A stretch of DNA of 32,435 nucleotides from an uncultured Alphaproteobacteria bacterium (GCA_913031285.1 CAJWEI010000040.1:1-32435), one strand, 5' to 3'; positions 1 to 9,214 are shown, numbered from the stretch's first letter. The notes: a model not told the origin generated them from the letters alone. Made by a program: numbers and translations.

Positions 1-487
1 TTCACCCCATTGCATTGATTTCTTCATTACATCAAACATCTAAGTTTCCTAATTCGGCCCAATGGCCTATTTCATAGAGGGCGAATTCCCCCTGATCCCC
101 TTGTGGTTAATCTCAGACGCAAGGAACCAAACGGCTGATTTTTGTATGGCGCGTCTATAAGAGAATGAACCAAATGAAAATGATAAAATATGCCGCACAT
201 TCTACACCTGCGTGAGGATACTACAGAATGACAATGATCTAATCCAAATTTGTTGGCAAAATACCTTTTGAATGTGTAAAAATGAGGCATTTATAAATTT
301 AGCACGGTGAAAACTGTTACAGTGCCGTTACTATAACCGCGACACATTCGCACTAAATTAAAATATAACAAACTGTGTGCTGGACGCTCTGGGTCTTCAA
401 AGCTAATTAGAAGATACCGAACCGAGTCACCGGCTGGTACAACTTGATGGAACTTGGCGTAACAGTCAAATAAACGGAGTTTCCCTT
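1..487. other. Region upstream of petA, no convincing complete gene
   Basis: No complete gene is supported here. A plus-strand frame is open from base 3 to a TAG at 75-77 (about 24 codons, ending in ...NSAQWPIS) and could be the 3' end of a gene lying to the left, but I do not recognise it. A nested set of inverted repeats at 105-171 is listed separately. The petA promoter should lie in roughly 180-470. No confident -35/-10 pair was picked. A GGAG ribosome site at 476-479 serves petA. Confidence 0.4.
105..171. other. Nested inverted repeats, possible structured RNA or terminator-like element
   Basis: Three colinear stems nest around a 30-base loop: GGTT (105-108) with AACC (168-171), TCTC (111-114) with GAGA (161-164), and AGACGC (115-120) with GCGTCT (151-156). 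They are separated by small bulges. The strand of any transcript is unknown and no known RNA family is recognised. It might be a small RNA, the 3' structure of an upstream transcript, or chance in AT-rich sequence. Confidence 0.2.
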
Positions 488-1048
488 GTGTCACAAATGG
501 TAGAAAATGAAGGCACGCGCAGAGATTTTCTGTACTATGCAACCGCAGGCACTGGAGCAGTGGCCGTTGGAGCAGCTGTATGGCCTCTCGTAAATCAGAT
601 GAACCCCTCAGCAGATGTTAAAGCATTATCGTCCATTCGTGTCGATATCAGCGATATTGAACCTGGCACCCAGTTAACGGTAAAATGGCTTGGAAAGCCA
701 GTTTTTATTCGAAGGCGAACGGAAGAAGAAATTATACAAGCACGTGCAGTAGAGCTGAGCGAACTTGCTGACCCTGTTGGACGGAATAATAACTCGCCAG
801 GACTTGATGCGAGTGACGCTAACAGATCTATGGACGAATCTGGTGAATGGTTGGTAATGATGGGGGTATGTACCCATTTGGGCTGCGTACCACTCGGAGA
901 CGGAGCTGGAGATTTCCATGGTTGGTTTTGCCCTTGTCACGGGTCTCATTACGATACTTGCGGTCGAATTCGTAAAGGTCCTGCGCCAACAAACCTGCCA
1001 ATTCCATTAGCGGAATTTGCTGACGCAAATACAATTAAACTAGGTTAA
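488..1048 (+). CDS. petA: Ubiquinol-cytochrome c reductase iron-sulfur subunit (Rieske protein)
   Basis: Rieske 2Fe-2S subunit of the cytochrome bc1 complex, passing electrons from ubiquinol at the Qo site to cytochrome c1. The 186-residue protein starts with a twin-arginine motif ([10 protein letters not shown]) followed by a hydrophobic anchor (about residues 16-35), as expected for a Tat-exported Rieske protein that keeps its anchor. The cluster motifs are CTHLGC (C128, H130, C133) and CPCHGSH (C148, C150, H151). C128, H130, C148 and H151 would bind the cluster, and C133 and C150 would form the disulfide. GTG at 488 is chosen as the start because GGAG lies 8 bases upstream; the ATG three codons later is the alternative. 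It is the first gene of petABC, and its stop overlaps the petB ribosome site. Confidence 0.97.
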   Translation: MSQMVENEGTRRDFLYYATAGTGAVAVGAAVWPLVNQMNPSADVKALSSIRVDISDIEPGTQLTVKWLGKPVFIRRRTEEEIIQARAVELSELADPVGRNNNSPGLDASDANRSMDESGEWLVMMGVCTHLGCVPLGDGAGDFHGWFCPCHGSHYDTCGRIRKGPAPTNLPIPLAEFADANTIKLG

Positions 1049-1060
1049 GGAGCAAGCAGA

Positions 1061-2419
1061 ATGTCTGGAATTCCTCACGATCATTACGAACCAACGACAA
1101 GTGGTGAAAAATGGTTGCATTCGCGTTTACCTATCGTTGGCCTACTTTATGACACTCTTATGCTACCAACTCCAAAAAACCTGAACTGGATGTGGATATG
1201 GGGCATTGTTCTAACATTTTGCCTTGTTCTGCAAATCGTCACTGGGATTATACTTGTGATGCATTACACGCCACATGTCGACTTAGCATTTGCCTCAATT
1301 GAGCACATTATGCGTAACGTAAATGGTGGACACTTTATCAGATATTTACACATGAACGGAGCATCATTGTTCTTCGTCGCCGTATATGCGCACATCTTTA
1401 GAGGACTTTACTACGGTTCATACAAAGCACCGCGCGAGGTAACTTGGATCATTGGAATGCTTATTTATCTGTTAATGATGGGTACTGCATTTATGGGTTA
1501 CGTGCTTCCATGGGGTCAAATGTCATTTTGGGGTGCTACGGTTATTACTGGTTTGTTTGGAGCCATTCCGTTTATTGGAGAGCCTATTCAAACATGGCTA
1601 CTTGGTGGACCAGCTGTCGATAATGCTACTTTGAATAGGTTCTTTAGCCTGCACTATTTAATGCCGTTCTTAATTGCAGGGCTTGTGATCGTTCACATTT
1701 GGGCTTTTCATACGACTGGAAATAACAACCCGACCGGCGTTGAAGTGCGTAGAGCTTCAAAAGCTGAGGCAGAAAAAGATACACTCCCGTTCTGGCCATA
1801 TTTCGTGATGAAAGACTTATTCGCACTGGCCGTTATATTTTGCGTGTTCTTCGCAATAGTTGGATTTATGCCAAACTATCTGGGCCACCCAGACAATTAC
1901 ATAGAGGCAAACGCATTGGCGACACCAGCACACATTGTGCCAGAATGGTACTTCTTACCATTTTACGCTATTCTCCGTGCCTTCACTGCGGACGTCTGGG
2001 TTGTACAGCTGGCTAGCTTTGTAACAGGTGGAATTATTGACGCCAAATTCTTTGGCGTTCTAGCGATGTTCGGTGCTATCGCTGTGATGGCGCTGGCGCC
2101 TTGGCTAGATACATCATCGATAAGGTCTGGGCGGTATCGCCCAATGTTTAAATGGTACTTTTTACTGCTTGTAATAGATTTTGTTGCGTTGACGTGGCTT
2201 GGTGCCATGCCGGCAGAAGAGCCCTATGCAACATTTTCACTTATTGCATCAGCATACTGGTTTGCTTATTTCTTGGTAATTCTTCCTCTACTAGGCATAA
2301 TTGAAAGACCAAACACACCACCAGCCACCATTGAAGAAGACTTTAATTCCAGCCATTCAAAAGAAAGTTCGCAGCCTAAAGAAGCATTTGAGAGCGCTAA
2401 TCCAACTCCAGCTGAATAG
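1061..2419 (+). CDS. petB: Cytochrome b of the bc1 complex
   Basis: Membrane core of the cytochrome bc1 complex, carrying the two b hemes and the Qo and Qi quinone sites. The 452-residue protein has the usual eight hydrophobic helices. Heme-ligand histidines fall at H97/H111 (RYLHMNG and YAHIFR) and H198/H212 (LHYLMPF and VHIWAF), the same numbering as in Rhodobacter cytochrome b. The Qo-site PEWY motif is at 294-297. The C-terminal ~30 residues are polar and Ser/Pro/Glu-rich, probably a cytoplasmic tail. AAGGAG overlaps the petA stop, supporting translation from ATG 1061 in an operon with petA and petC. Nothing in the sequence suggests loss of function. Confidence 0.98.
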   Translation: MSGIPHDHYEPTTSGEKWLHSRLPIVGLLYDTLMLPTPKNLNWMWIWGIVLTFCLVLQIVTGIILVMHYTPHVDLAFASIEHIMRNVNGGHFIRYLHMNGASLFFVAVYAHIFRGLYYGSYKAPREVTWIIGMLIYLLMMGTAFMGYVLPWGQMSFWGATVITGLFGAIPFIGEPIQTWLLGGPAVDNATLNRFFSLHYLMPFLIAGLVIVHIWAFHTTGNNNPTGVEVRRASKAEAEKDTLPFWPYFVMKDLFALAVIFCVFFAIVGFMPNYLGHPDNYIEANALATPAHIVPEWYFLPFYAILRAFTADVWVVQLASFVTGGIIDAKFFGVLAMFGAIAVMALAPWLDTSSIRSGRYRPMFKWYFLLLVIDFVALTWLGAMPAEEPYATFSLIASAYWFAYFLVILPLLGIIERPNTPPATIEEDFNSSHSKESSQPKEAFESANPTPAE

Positions 2420-2433
2420 GAAAATTTAAGATA

Positions 2434-3228
2434 ATGATTATAAAAATTAGTTTTGCAGCGATATCTGCTATATTTTTGTCAGCCAATATGGCACTTTCTG
2501 CCGGAGGTGGAAAACAGCATATAGAAGACTTTGCATTTTCATTTGAGGGGCCTTTTGGGACTTTTGATCAGTCACAGCTGCAGCGTGGTCTAAAGGTTTA
2601 CACAGAAGTGTGCTCTGCTTGCCATGGACTTCGTTATGTGCCTCTTCGCACATTATCGGACGAGGGTGGACCCCATTTCACTGAAGCTCAGGTCAGGGTA
2701 TACTCAGCGGAAAATTTTGAAGTATTCGACGCTGACCTAGATGACTATCGCGAAGCAACGCCGACAGATAACTTTCCTGTAAATGACAGCGTTGGTGCAC
2801 CTGACCTATCCTTGATGGCAAAAGCGCGGGCAGGTTTTCATGGACCTTACGGAACAGGTATCAGCCAGCTTGTGAATGGTATGGGTGGACCAGAGTATAT
2901 CGCTTCTTTACTTACAAGCTATACAGGCGAAGAAAAAGAAGAAGCTGGCGTAACGCTGTATGAAAACACCGCCTTCCCAGGTGGCTGGATTTCAATGGCG
3001 CCTCCACTCTATGGCGAAGACGTTGATTATGATGATGGACACTCAAATGATCTTCATGATGAAGCTGTAGACGTGTCGGCATTTTTGATGTGGACAGCAG
3101 AACCAAAGATGATGGACCGGCAATACACGGGCTTTGTAGGTGTGTTGATCCTAGCCCTTCTATCAGTGTTGCTTTATTTTACAAACAAACGTATTTGGGC
3201 TCCGGTAAAGTATAAGAGTTCAATGTAA
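2434..3228 (+). CDS. petC: Cytochrome c1 of the bc1 complex
   Basis: Periplasmic, membrane-anchored c-type cytochrome that takes electrons from the Rieske protein and passes them to soluble or membrane cytochrome c. The 264-residue precursor has an N-terminal signal peptide (about residues 1-22, ending ALSA-GG), one heme-binding CSACH at 60-64, and a likely axial methionine M188 in the SMAPPL motif. A C-terminal transmembrane anchor spans about 233-250 and is followed by a basic tail. It is the last gene of petABC, 14 bases after petB with an AGGAA ribosome site. A weak 4-bp stem followed by a T-run at about 3259-3279 might end transcription, but it is not convincing. Confidence 0.97.
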   Translation: MIIKISFAAISAIFLSANMALSAGGGKQHIEDFAFSFEGPFGTFDQSQLQRGLKVYTEVCSACHGLRYVPLRTLSDEGGPHFTEAQVRVYSAENFEVFDADLDDYREATPTDNFPVNDSVGAPDLSLMAKARAGFHGPYGTGISQLVNGMGGPEYIASLLTSYTGEEKEEAGVTLYENTAFPGGWISMAPPLYGEDVDYDDGHSNDLHDEAVDVSAFLMWTAEPKMMDRQYTGFVGVLILALLSVLLYFTNKRIWAPVKYKSSM

Positions 3229-3303
3229 ATATGAGAAGGATTAAACTAATCAGCTCGTCTTTTAAACAGACTTTTTAATGGCGTTAACTGACTTGAAAAC
3301 TCT

Positions 3304-4521
3304 TCAAACAACTCCAAAAGTACCCATATTATTTGAACGCTGGCTGCGGATTAGCAATAGTAGAACAATACCAATGTTCATAAAGTTCCAGAGAATGCCG
3401 TTCCAAAATGCGAATTGATAGGATCCCGTCAAATCATAGATCCAGCCAGACATCCATCCCCCCAAGGCCATTCCTAAAATTGTCGCCATCATAACTAATC
3501 CAACCTTTTCACCGGCAGAAGCACCCGGCAGGTATTCACGGATTACGATTGCATAACTTGGAACAATGCCACCTTGGGCTAATCCAAACAACAAAGAGAT
3601 AACATAAAGTGGGACCAGACCATCAAAGGGCAAATATAAAAATAGCACCACACATTGTAACGTTGAGCCAATTAAAAGAGTGTTTAGCCCCCCAAGCCAG
3701 TCAGCCAATATGCCGGAAACCAGACGAGACAGAATGCCACCAAGCAACATGAGCGAGAGCATTTCTGATCCAGCAATGGGACCATAGCCTAGATCAACGC
3801 AAAAAGCTACTATGTGAACTTGTGGCATAGACATTGCCACACAACATCCCAATCCGGCCAAAGATAGCAGTATAACTAGAATATTCGGAGTGAATGCCAT
3901 ATGCGTTCGTTTTAACTCAGACACTTTATCCGAAATACGCGCAGTTTCATCATTTACCTGCCGGCGTAGTGGCACAGCCAGAGGTATGGTCACGATGAGT
4001 GTTGCAAGCGCCAATAAAAAATAAACGGAGCGCCACCCATCTGCTTCCAGGGTCCCGTTCAAAAGGAGCGGCCAGATAGCACCAGACAAATAATTCCCAC
4101 TGGCCGTAATCGCAACCGCTATACCCCGCCGCTTTAGAAACCAATGGGATATGTCTGCAATCAATGGCCCAAATGCCGCGGCAGTTCCAAAACCGATTAT
4201 AAATTGCAAAACACTTAACATAGCGATGGATTGGACAGACATCGCACCAAGAAAACCCGCCGAATTAATTACAGCCGCCGTCAGAAGAGTTTTGGTCATC
4301 CCAAAACGATCCACTACTCTCCCAATTAGCGCGTTGCCAATTGCAAAGCCAACCATCGTCAATACGAAGGGAGCAGAGGCTGTCGCACGATCAATTTCAA
4401 ACTCTTGTTGGATTGCAGGCATCAATAGAACGATGATCCACATACCAACATTACCAACTGTCGCAATGACAAGGCCCAGTAATAAACGCATCCAAGAATA
4501 TATACTGTCGTGTTCTGTCAT
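3304..4521 (-). CDS. MFS transporter
   Basis: Major facilitator superfamily permease of 405 residues with about twelve hydrophobic segments in two halves. It has a typical MFS loop between TM2 and TM3 (GNALIGRVVDRFGMTK), and the second half contains LFGLAQGGIVPSYAIV, reminiscent of monocarboxylate or organic-anion porters. Substrate cannot be read from sequence. It is the third gene of a minus-strand operon, starting 29 bases after the DUF3726-like gene, so its substrate is probably linked to whatever the two unknown proteins act on. It converges with petC. Confidence 0.88.
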   Translation of the reverse strand: MTEHDSIYSWMRLLLGLVIATVGNVGMWIIVLLMPAIQQEFEIDRATASAPFVLTMVGFAIGNALIGRVVDRFGMTKTLLTAAVINSAGFLGAMSVQSIAMLSVLQFIIGFGTAAAFGPLIADISHWFLKRRGIAVAITASGNYLSGAIWPLLLNGTLEADGWRSVYFLLALATLIVTIPLAVPLRRQVNDETARISDKVSELKRTHMAFTPNILVILLSLAGLGCCVAMSMPQVHIVAFCVDLGYGPIAGSEMLSLMLLGGILSRLVSGILADWLGGLNTLLIGSTLQCVVLFLYLPFDGLVPLYVISLLFGLAQGGIVPSYAIVIREYLPGASAGEKVGLVMMATILGMALGGWMSGWIYDLTGSYQFAFWNGILWNFMNIGIVLLLLIRSQRSNNMGTFGVV

Positions 4522-4550
4522 TAATTTACCCGCGCCTAGTAGAAAAAGTT

Positions 4551-5129
4551 TTAATCATTGTCGCTAAGACCTGCACCTGCACCGGCCAGTCGACTTACTT
4601 CTGTAGCAGGTGCATAGGTTCGGCCAGCTAACTCCAAAAGCTTTTCGATGATATTTTTTGGAATTTTAGCTCGTGAATGAATGGGTAGAAGCGCTCCAGA
4701 TACATTTTCCACACGACGTATAACAACTCGATCTGCAAAATTAATGACCGCAGTCTTCAAATGGTTACAGAAAATACCTTCATATGAAATTGCCGCCTTG
4801 AAATCCATCCACTCGATCTCAAAACAATTCTCATTATTAGAAGCTATGATACTTAAAAATGCCAATAAGTAAGCAGGAGCGCATACATTTTCTAACTCAA
4901 ATTCTAAATCTAAACCTAACCCAACATCACAAAGTGCCGGTCCAATCCAAAGAGCGCAGTTTTCATCAAAATTTTCTAAGGCAACTAAAAGCAAAGAGCC
5001 CTGATCAATCCCTGATCTACTTAATAGCCTTGCCGTACGGCCCACTTCTTCAGCATGGCCCCAAAAAAGGCCAGAGCCTTTAGCAGCTTTTTTGCAAAGT
5101 GCTTCAAACTCATTGAGCGAGTAGCTCAT
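4551..5129 (-). CDS. DUF3726-like protein
   Basis: Protein of 192 residues resembling the uncharacterised DUF3726 family (N-terminal pattern MSxSLNEfEaLckKAAkGsGxxWGxAEE), recognised from memory of the family and not from a search. It has no signal peptide or transmembrane helix, so it is probably cytoplasmic. The start is set at ATG 5129-5127 because this ATG overlaps the TAA of the preceding gene (TAATG), typical of translational coupling. An ATG 10 codons upstream exists but would lie inside the preceding gene. Function is unknown. The coupling implies a fixed stoichiometry or complex with the 565-residue neighbour. Confidence 0.75.
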   Translation of the reverse strand: MSYSLNEFEALCKKAAKGSGLFWGHAEEVGRTARLLSRSGIDQGSLLLVALENFDENCALWIGPALCDVGLGLDLEFELENVCAPAYLLAFLSIIASNNENCFEIEWMDFKAAISYEGIFCNHLKTAVINFADRVVIRRVENVSGALLPIHSRAKIPKNIIEKLLELAGRTYAPATEVSRLAGAGAGLSDND

Positions 5130-6826
5130 TAATGCCCCTCGGCAACCGGGTAGGCCCAATCATCACGATAACCTTCTTTGAGATCCGTAGGAAAAGGTGC
5201 GCCTTGAAACATATTTATGCGCAGCCAACGGTCTGATCTTGGATCAAAATGCCCAGCACCAAAAAACGATAGTTTAGCGCGCAATAAATCAATTGGCATC
5301 ATTTTAGAATCGATCGTATTTTCGCGAATTTCGGCAAATTGGAATTTGGCAGCCAACTGACATCTTCGCGCTATGTGACGATGCTCTGGTTTTGCCAATA
5401 AAAATGTGGCAGTTGTCTGTTCATCGCTGTAATCTCTTAAATCATGATACATTCGCGAGACATCGCGGCCCGGCTGTAGTGGTTGTTCATAATCTTCGAT
5501 ATCTTCGCTGAACCGTTCGCCCAGTCGCGGCTCTAGCTTTTCTTCCGAAACATACCATACCCTCGCATTGGCGCCTTTTTTGGACCAGTCAATCTTTAAA
5601 GCCCAGTTATAGATATCCTCACAAAGCAATCTCAATTTAAAAACAGGCATAGTACCATCAATACGGAACCCCTTGTCTTCATTTGCATCCATGCAGTGGG
5701 CCAAACCATCAACAAGATCAGGATAAGGCTCCATCATTAGCGAGATTAATTGCTCCTGTCCTTCAAGGCTAAGATTTTCTTCGCTCCAAACTTGCAATTT
5801 ATCCCATGGATAAGCATCAGAGAAATCAAACTTCTCGACCTGCCTACATAAGAATTCCAAGTCATTTTTCAAATAGGCTAGTTTTTCTAATTGAACCGGA
5901 TGAACAGTATGCCAATCATTGACGTTTTGAACTGCTCTATGAAGAAGGCCCTTGAAAACCTTGATCTCATCCACAGCTACAAATTCAACATTTCGAACTC
6001 TGGACAGTGCCTCTTCTTTTGCCAATATCCAATTATTAATCAACATTGGATGGTTCATCAGAAATGGCGCCATTCCCAAGCCGGTTGAATTGCCAATTCC
6101 AAAACGGCGTCGAAGGTCAGGTTCAATCCTAACCGCTGTTTTTGGCGATTTCATTTTGGCAATATATTCGACCAAATCCATGACAAATGTACGAATTAAA
6201 AAAACTGTCAACATCTCTATTTGAAACGGGCCACGGCACTCAGATCGATCGGAAAGTATTTCCCGATCAGCGGCTCCAAACTTTCCAGAACCATAAACCG
6301 CGGTGGTTCTCATAAGGTAACCAACGTTGTTTACAAGCGTGGTGTCTGGCTGAACACCTTTGGCCAAGGCATTCACTACATGATCCCAGAGTCTCACAGA
6401 ACGGTTAGCGCGGGAAAGAGACAGCTCACTTTCCGTAACACGACCAGATTCTTGCAACGGAACATTATTACGCAATCGCTCTATGTCTGTGTCCGAAGGT
6501 ACGCCATCAAATAGAGTAAAGGTGGCATCCCATTCAGTTGCAATAACACGGTCAGACCGCTTTTCGGGCGGCAAATCATTTGCGAAGGCCACCAAAGAGT
6601 AAGTATTTTGCGGCCCTACCGCAGAATAGACGGCTACCCCTACGCCCTTGGCATCAATTTCAAACCGTGTTTTTTTAAAATCCCATTTTTGATCATGAAC
6701 GCGACGGAGTAAAGTACGCATGAAAGACAATCGGTTTTGATGAAACGAGCCCATGCGTGACAAAGTCATAATTTTCTGTGGCGACCGGTAGACTTTGCCG
6801 GGTTCTTGGGCATTTAGGGCAATCAT
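5129..6826 (-). CDS. Conserved-looking hypothetical protein, 565 aa
   Basis: I do not recognise this 565-residue protein. It is soluble-looking, with no signal peptide and no convincing transmembrane helix. It is rich in charged and aromatic residues, with repeated Trp/Tyr/Arg patches such as RVWYVSEEKLEPRLGERF around the last third and WLRINMFQGAPFP near the C terminus. No nucleotide-binding loop or obvious metal motif was found. The start at ATG 6826 has a strong AAGGAG ribosome site 7 bases upstream. It leads an operon with the DUF3726-like protein (overlapping stop and start) and an MFS transporter. The context suggests uptake and processing, or sensing, of one compound. Confidence 0.8.
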   Translation of the reverse strand: MIALNAQEPGKVYRSPQKIMTLSRMGSFHQNRLSFMRTLLRRVHDQKWDFKKTRFEIDAKGVGVAVYSAVGPQNTYSLVAFANDLPPEKRSDRVIATEWDATFTLFDGVPSDTDIERLRNNVPLQESGRVTESELSLSRANRSVRLWDHVVNALAKGVQPDTTLVNNVGYLMRTTAVYGSGKFGAADREILSDRSECRGPFQIEMLTVFLIRTFVMDLVEYIAKMKSPKTAVRIEPDLRRRFGIGNSTGLGMAPFLMNHPMLINNWILAKEEALSRVRNVEFVAVDEIKVFKGLLHRAVQNVNDWHTVHPVQLEKLAYLKNDLEFLCRQVEKFDFSDAYPWDKLQVWSEENLSLEGQEQLISLMMEPYPDLVDGLAHCMDANEDKGFRIDGTMPVFKLRLLCEDIYNWALKIDWSKKGANARVWYVSEEKLEPRLGERFSEDIEDYEQPLQPGRDVSRMYHDLRDYSDEQTTATFLLAKPEHRHIARRCQLAAKFQFAEIRENTIDSKMMPIDLLRAKLSFFGAGHFDPRSDRWLRINMFQGAPFPTDLKEGYRDDWAYPVAEGH

Positions 6827-6917
6827 AAATGCTCCTTAATAAATTTGATTAGGTTTGTAGAAGACCCTTTAATTATCGCCCTCTTTTAAAGTTAATCTAC
6901 GCGATTGAATTTTCGCG

Positions 6918-7280
6918 TCAAGAGATTACAAAGCCAAGCTTATGTAAACTTGATTTTGTACGCAACCAAACAGGTTCAAGTTCGTTCAGAGCCATTCTTA
7001 TGTTTTCGCTGCCTTCAGATTTTCCCACAGTTTCGATTAGTTGCAGCTTTGCGTGCATTTCAATTGTACCTAAAACAGCAGCTGATCCGGCAACTTTGTG
7101 TACCTCAGCAATCACATCTTTTAATGGTTCTTTGCTAATTTCAGAATTTGACAGATTGTCTAGCAAACTATCACCTTCTTTCAAATACCTCTCAAACAAA
7201 CCCGCCAGCACCACAGAGCCAAGGCTGTCGCGTATTTCGGTAATCCGATCAACGTCCAAAACATTTTTTTGGTTTTTCAT
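6918..7280 (-). CDS. Histidine phosphotransfer (Hpt) domain protein
   Basis: Stand-alone 120-residue Hpt protein that would relay phosphate between histidine kinases and response regulators in the cytoplasm. The signature is EVHKVAGSAAVLG, with H61 as the phospho-accepting histidine followed by the usual K and small-residue G-S/A motif. The rest is helical, as expected for a four-helix bundle. No kinase lies nearby. The nearest regulator is the divergently transcribed LuxR-type response regulator at 8014, a plausible but unproven partner. The ribosome site is weak. Confidence 0.83.
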   Translation of the reverse strand: MKNQKNVLDVDRITEIRDSLGSVVLAGLFERYLKEGDSLLDNLSNSEISKEPLKDVIAEVHKVAGSAAVLGTIEMHAKLQLIETVGKSEGSENIRMALNELEPVWLRTKSSLHKLGFVIS

Positions 7281-8013
7281 GTTTAAAAAATTTCATCCCA
7301 CATCGTCATTATCAGATTAGATTATGACATCTTTAAAATACTTTCATTAATTTACAATTTTCAGATAGATTTCACCCAACATTGATCCATTAAGCCTTCA
7401 AAAAAAGAATCTAAATCCTCAGAAAAACGAGCCACGACAGCAATGTTTGGCGCGGTAAGGAATAAGCCCTGACCATTTCTTATAATATAAGACGCTTCAA
7501 GGGAATGCTGATTTCCGTAAGTTCCAAATCGAATTTCTCTTTCAGAGAATACTCGTTTTGTACATTAAGTGTATTTTATATACTTATGTATATACATGTT
7601 ATTTTTCCTATTTTTCATGTGGTCTTTTCAAATCATAGTCATGACATCAAAAAACGTATAAATAAAATGAATTTATCAATCAATTTGTATGCTTTTTGAC
7701 TAATTATTGAAACGTCCAGTTAGTGTATATATTTTTGTATTTATATTTTTAGATCGATAGACAAATTTCATTTCTTATTATTTAGCTCCAATCAGTCAAA
7801 AGCGTTTTACTGAGGGATTGAACATATTAAAAAGTCAGTTATTCTATACGCTAAAAGATCAATTCATAGTCCTTATAGGTCTTAAATTAACTTCATAGTA
7901 TGGGTATTAGTTTTTTTTAAAAGCATCCAAAAAAATTGTGTTCGTTTTAAATCTTCTTTGCCACACTAACAATTTTAGAAGAACCGGGTTATTTAAGCGG
8001 TGAAAGCAAATAT
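7281..8013. other. Long AT-rich gap between Hpt and response regulator genes
   Basis: This 733-base gap is very AT-rich, especially 7560-7990, and has no confident gene. It must contain the divergent promoters for the Hpt and LuxR-type genes. Its left part (7361-7564) holds an open minus-strand frame without a start codon, listed separately as a possible decayed gene. A short plus-strand frame at 7505-7699 is dominated by AT-rich codons and is treated as spurious. Confidence 0.5.
7361..7564 (-). pseudogene. Possible remnant of a minus-strand gene
   Basis: A minus-strand frame is open from a TAA at 7565-7567 to a TGA at 7361-7363, about 67 codons. Its composition looks protein-like, including ...GLFLTAPNIAVVARFSED and an ending ...MDQCWVKSI. 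No ATG, GTG or TTG gives a reasonable start. An overlapping minus frame upstream also reads plausibly (...FDLELTEISIPLKRL) before a stop, which would fit a frameshifted gene. The family is not recognised. It could equally be a chance frame. Confidence 0.25.
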
Positions 8014-8631
8014 ATGAAAATTCTTATAGCAGACGACCACGACCTTCTGATAGACACCCTAGTAATGTTTCTTAAAGTCGAAGGTGAAATTGAAACTATA
8101 ACAGCTGCTGATCTCGATGGTGCACTTGGCGCTATAGACTCAAACAAACCCTTCGATTTAATTATCTTAGATTATAATATGCCCGGCATGGCCGGATTGA
8201 ATGGATTAAAAACAGCATTGGCTTTTAACGGCGGTCAAAGAGTGGCCTTAATGTCCGGCATTGCAACAAGATCAATCGCAGAAGAAGCACTTTCTTTTGG
8301 GGCTGCAGGCTTTGTGCCAAAGACTCTTTCAGCAAAATCTCTATTAAATGCAGTACGTTTTATGGCGATGGGTGAGCAATACGCACCGATAGACTTTATG
8401 ACCGCTGAAGACGAAGCCGCAATACCTAATCCTTTAGCTGAAAAACTATCACGCAGAGAAATGCAAGTCTTAGAGGGGCTGTCTAAAGGGAAATCAAACA
8501 AAGAAATTGCGCGGGACTTAGATCTTCAAGAGCCAACTATTAAGCTTCATGTGAAAACGCTTTATAGAAAAATTGGCGCCGGAAATCGTACTCAAGCCGC
8601 GCTTATCGCAAAAGACGAGGGATTATTCTAA
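8014..8631 (+). CDS. LuxR-family response regulator (REC + HTH)
   Basis: Two-component response regulator of 205 residues, NarL/FixJ type. The receiver domain (1-120) has the acidic pair D7/D8 (ADDHD), the phospho-acceptor D53 in LILDYNMPG, and the conserved lysine K103 (VPKTL). The C-terminal LuxR-type helix-turn-helix (about 142-202) has the usual LSRREMQVLEGLSKGKSNKE pattern and TIKLHVKTLYRK recognition helix. It should be a DNA-binding activator or repressor controlled by phosphorylation. No cognate kinase is encoded nearby; the divergent Hpt protein may deliver phosphate. GGTGA upstream of ATG 8014 is a fair ribosome site. Confidence 0.94.
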   Translation: MKILIADDHDLLIDTLVMFLKVEGEIETITAADLDGALGAIDSNKPFDLIILDYNMPGMAGLNGLKTALAFNGGQRVALMSGIATRSIAEEALSFGAAGFVPKTLSAKSLLNAVRFMAMGEQYAPIDFMTAEDEAAIPNPLAEKLSRREMQVLEGLSKGKSNKEIARDLDLQEPTIKLHVKTLYRKIGAGNRTQAALIAKDEGLF

Positions 8632-8734
8632 CGAAAGAGCTTTTGCCGAATTCTTAATTGAGAAGGGCATCAATGCGTCTGAAATTAAGAATCTATTTGA
8701 TGAAAGAAATTGGCCTCAATTAGAGTTTTTATAA
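8573..8734 (+). CDS. Possible small ORF overlapping the response regulator 3' end
   Basis: In the +1 frame relative to the response regulator, a frame beginning at TTG 8573 continues past the regulator stop to TAA 8732-8734. The 53-residue product has a charged, helical-looking tail (NERAFAEFLIEKGINASEIK, then NLFDERNWPQLEFL). The codons after 8632 look coding. No good start or ribosome site exists, so this may be the end of an ancestral longer regulator shifted out of frame, a small overlapping gene, or chance. No family is recognised. Confidence 0.22.
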   Translation: MAPEIVLKPRLSQKTRDYSNERAFAEFLIEKGINASEIKNLFDERNWPQLEFL

Positions 8735-9204
8735 CGGAATCCTTCAATTTTGCATTCAGTTATGCTGTCAAGTTTTTTTAGTTGGAAATTTACAATCTCA
8801 GTCCATGTTGTTGTACCAAATTTTTCCATCATTTTTCCATCTATAGCCTGTAAAAGCCCCGAACATTGTCCAGTACTGCCTGGGTTTAAAGATGGACGCC
8901 CGTTTAGGCAGTCTAGCTCAGTATTACCCAATAATTTTCTTTTTCCATCATAATACAGAGTCGATACTCCAATGACCGGTCTACCAGTTCGGTTGGTTAT
9001 CTGTGCTGTCAAATGATATCCTGCTGCTGGCCCATAATCATCATGGGTGAAAATCATATTGACGCTACAGGGTATATTGCTCTCAGCAAAACTGGGTAAA
9101 ACAAGCAGTGAAAGGCCAACAATGCTCTTAAGAAGATGCCTAAAAAACAGAACTCCGTAAAACAATGATTTGTCCGCTATTATGCTGGGTAAGCTTATAC
9201 TCAT
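8716..9204 (-). CDS. Hypothetical secreted protein with four cysteines
   Basis: Unknown protein of up to 162 residues. A basic segment (RHLLK) followed by SIVGLSLLVLPSFA and a likely cut before ES (about residue 41) suggests export to the periplasm. The true start may be later than the ATG at 9204, since no ribosome site is evident and the N-region is unusually long. The mature part has four cysteines (IPCS, LDCLN, GQCSG, TECKIEG), compatible with two disulfides, and beta-rich sequence. It lies 10 bases after the recombinase-like gene and may be co-transcribed with it. Function is unknown. Confidence 0.6.
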   Translation of the reverse strand: MSISLPSIIADKSLFYGVLFFRHLLKSIVGLSLLVLPSFAESNIPCSVNMIFTHDDYGPAAGYHLTAQITNRTGRPVIGVSTLYYDGKRKLLGNTELDCLNGRPSLNPGSTGQCSGLLQAIDGKMMEKFGTTTWTEIVNFQLKKLDSITECKIEGFRYKNSN

Positions 9205-9214
9205 AATCTATTGA

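Noticed and set aside
72-542. Two minus-strand frames of 72 and 83 codons upstream of petA
   Set aside because: No ribosome site, no recognisable domain, odd composition, and one runs into the petA start. Treated as chance frames.
7505-7699. Plus-strand frame of 64 codons in the AT-rich gap
   Set aside because: Composition is that of AT-rich noncoding DNA (many F, I, Y, H), with no ribosome site or family resemblance.
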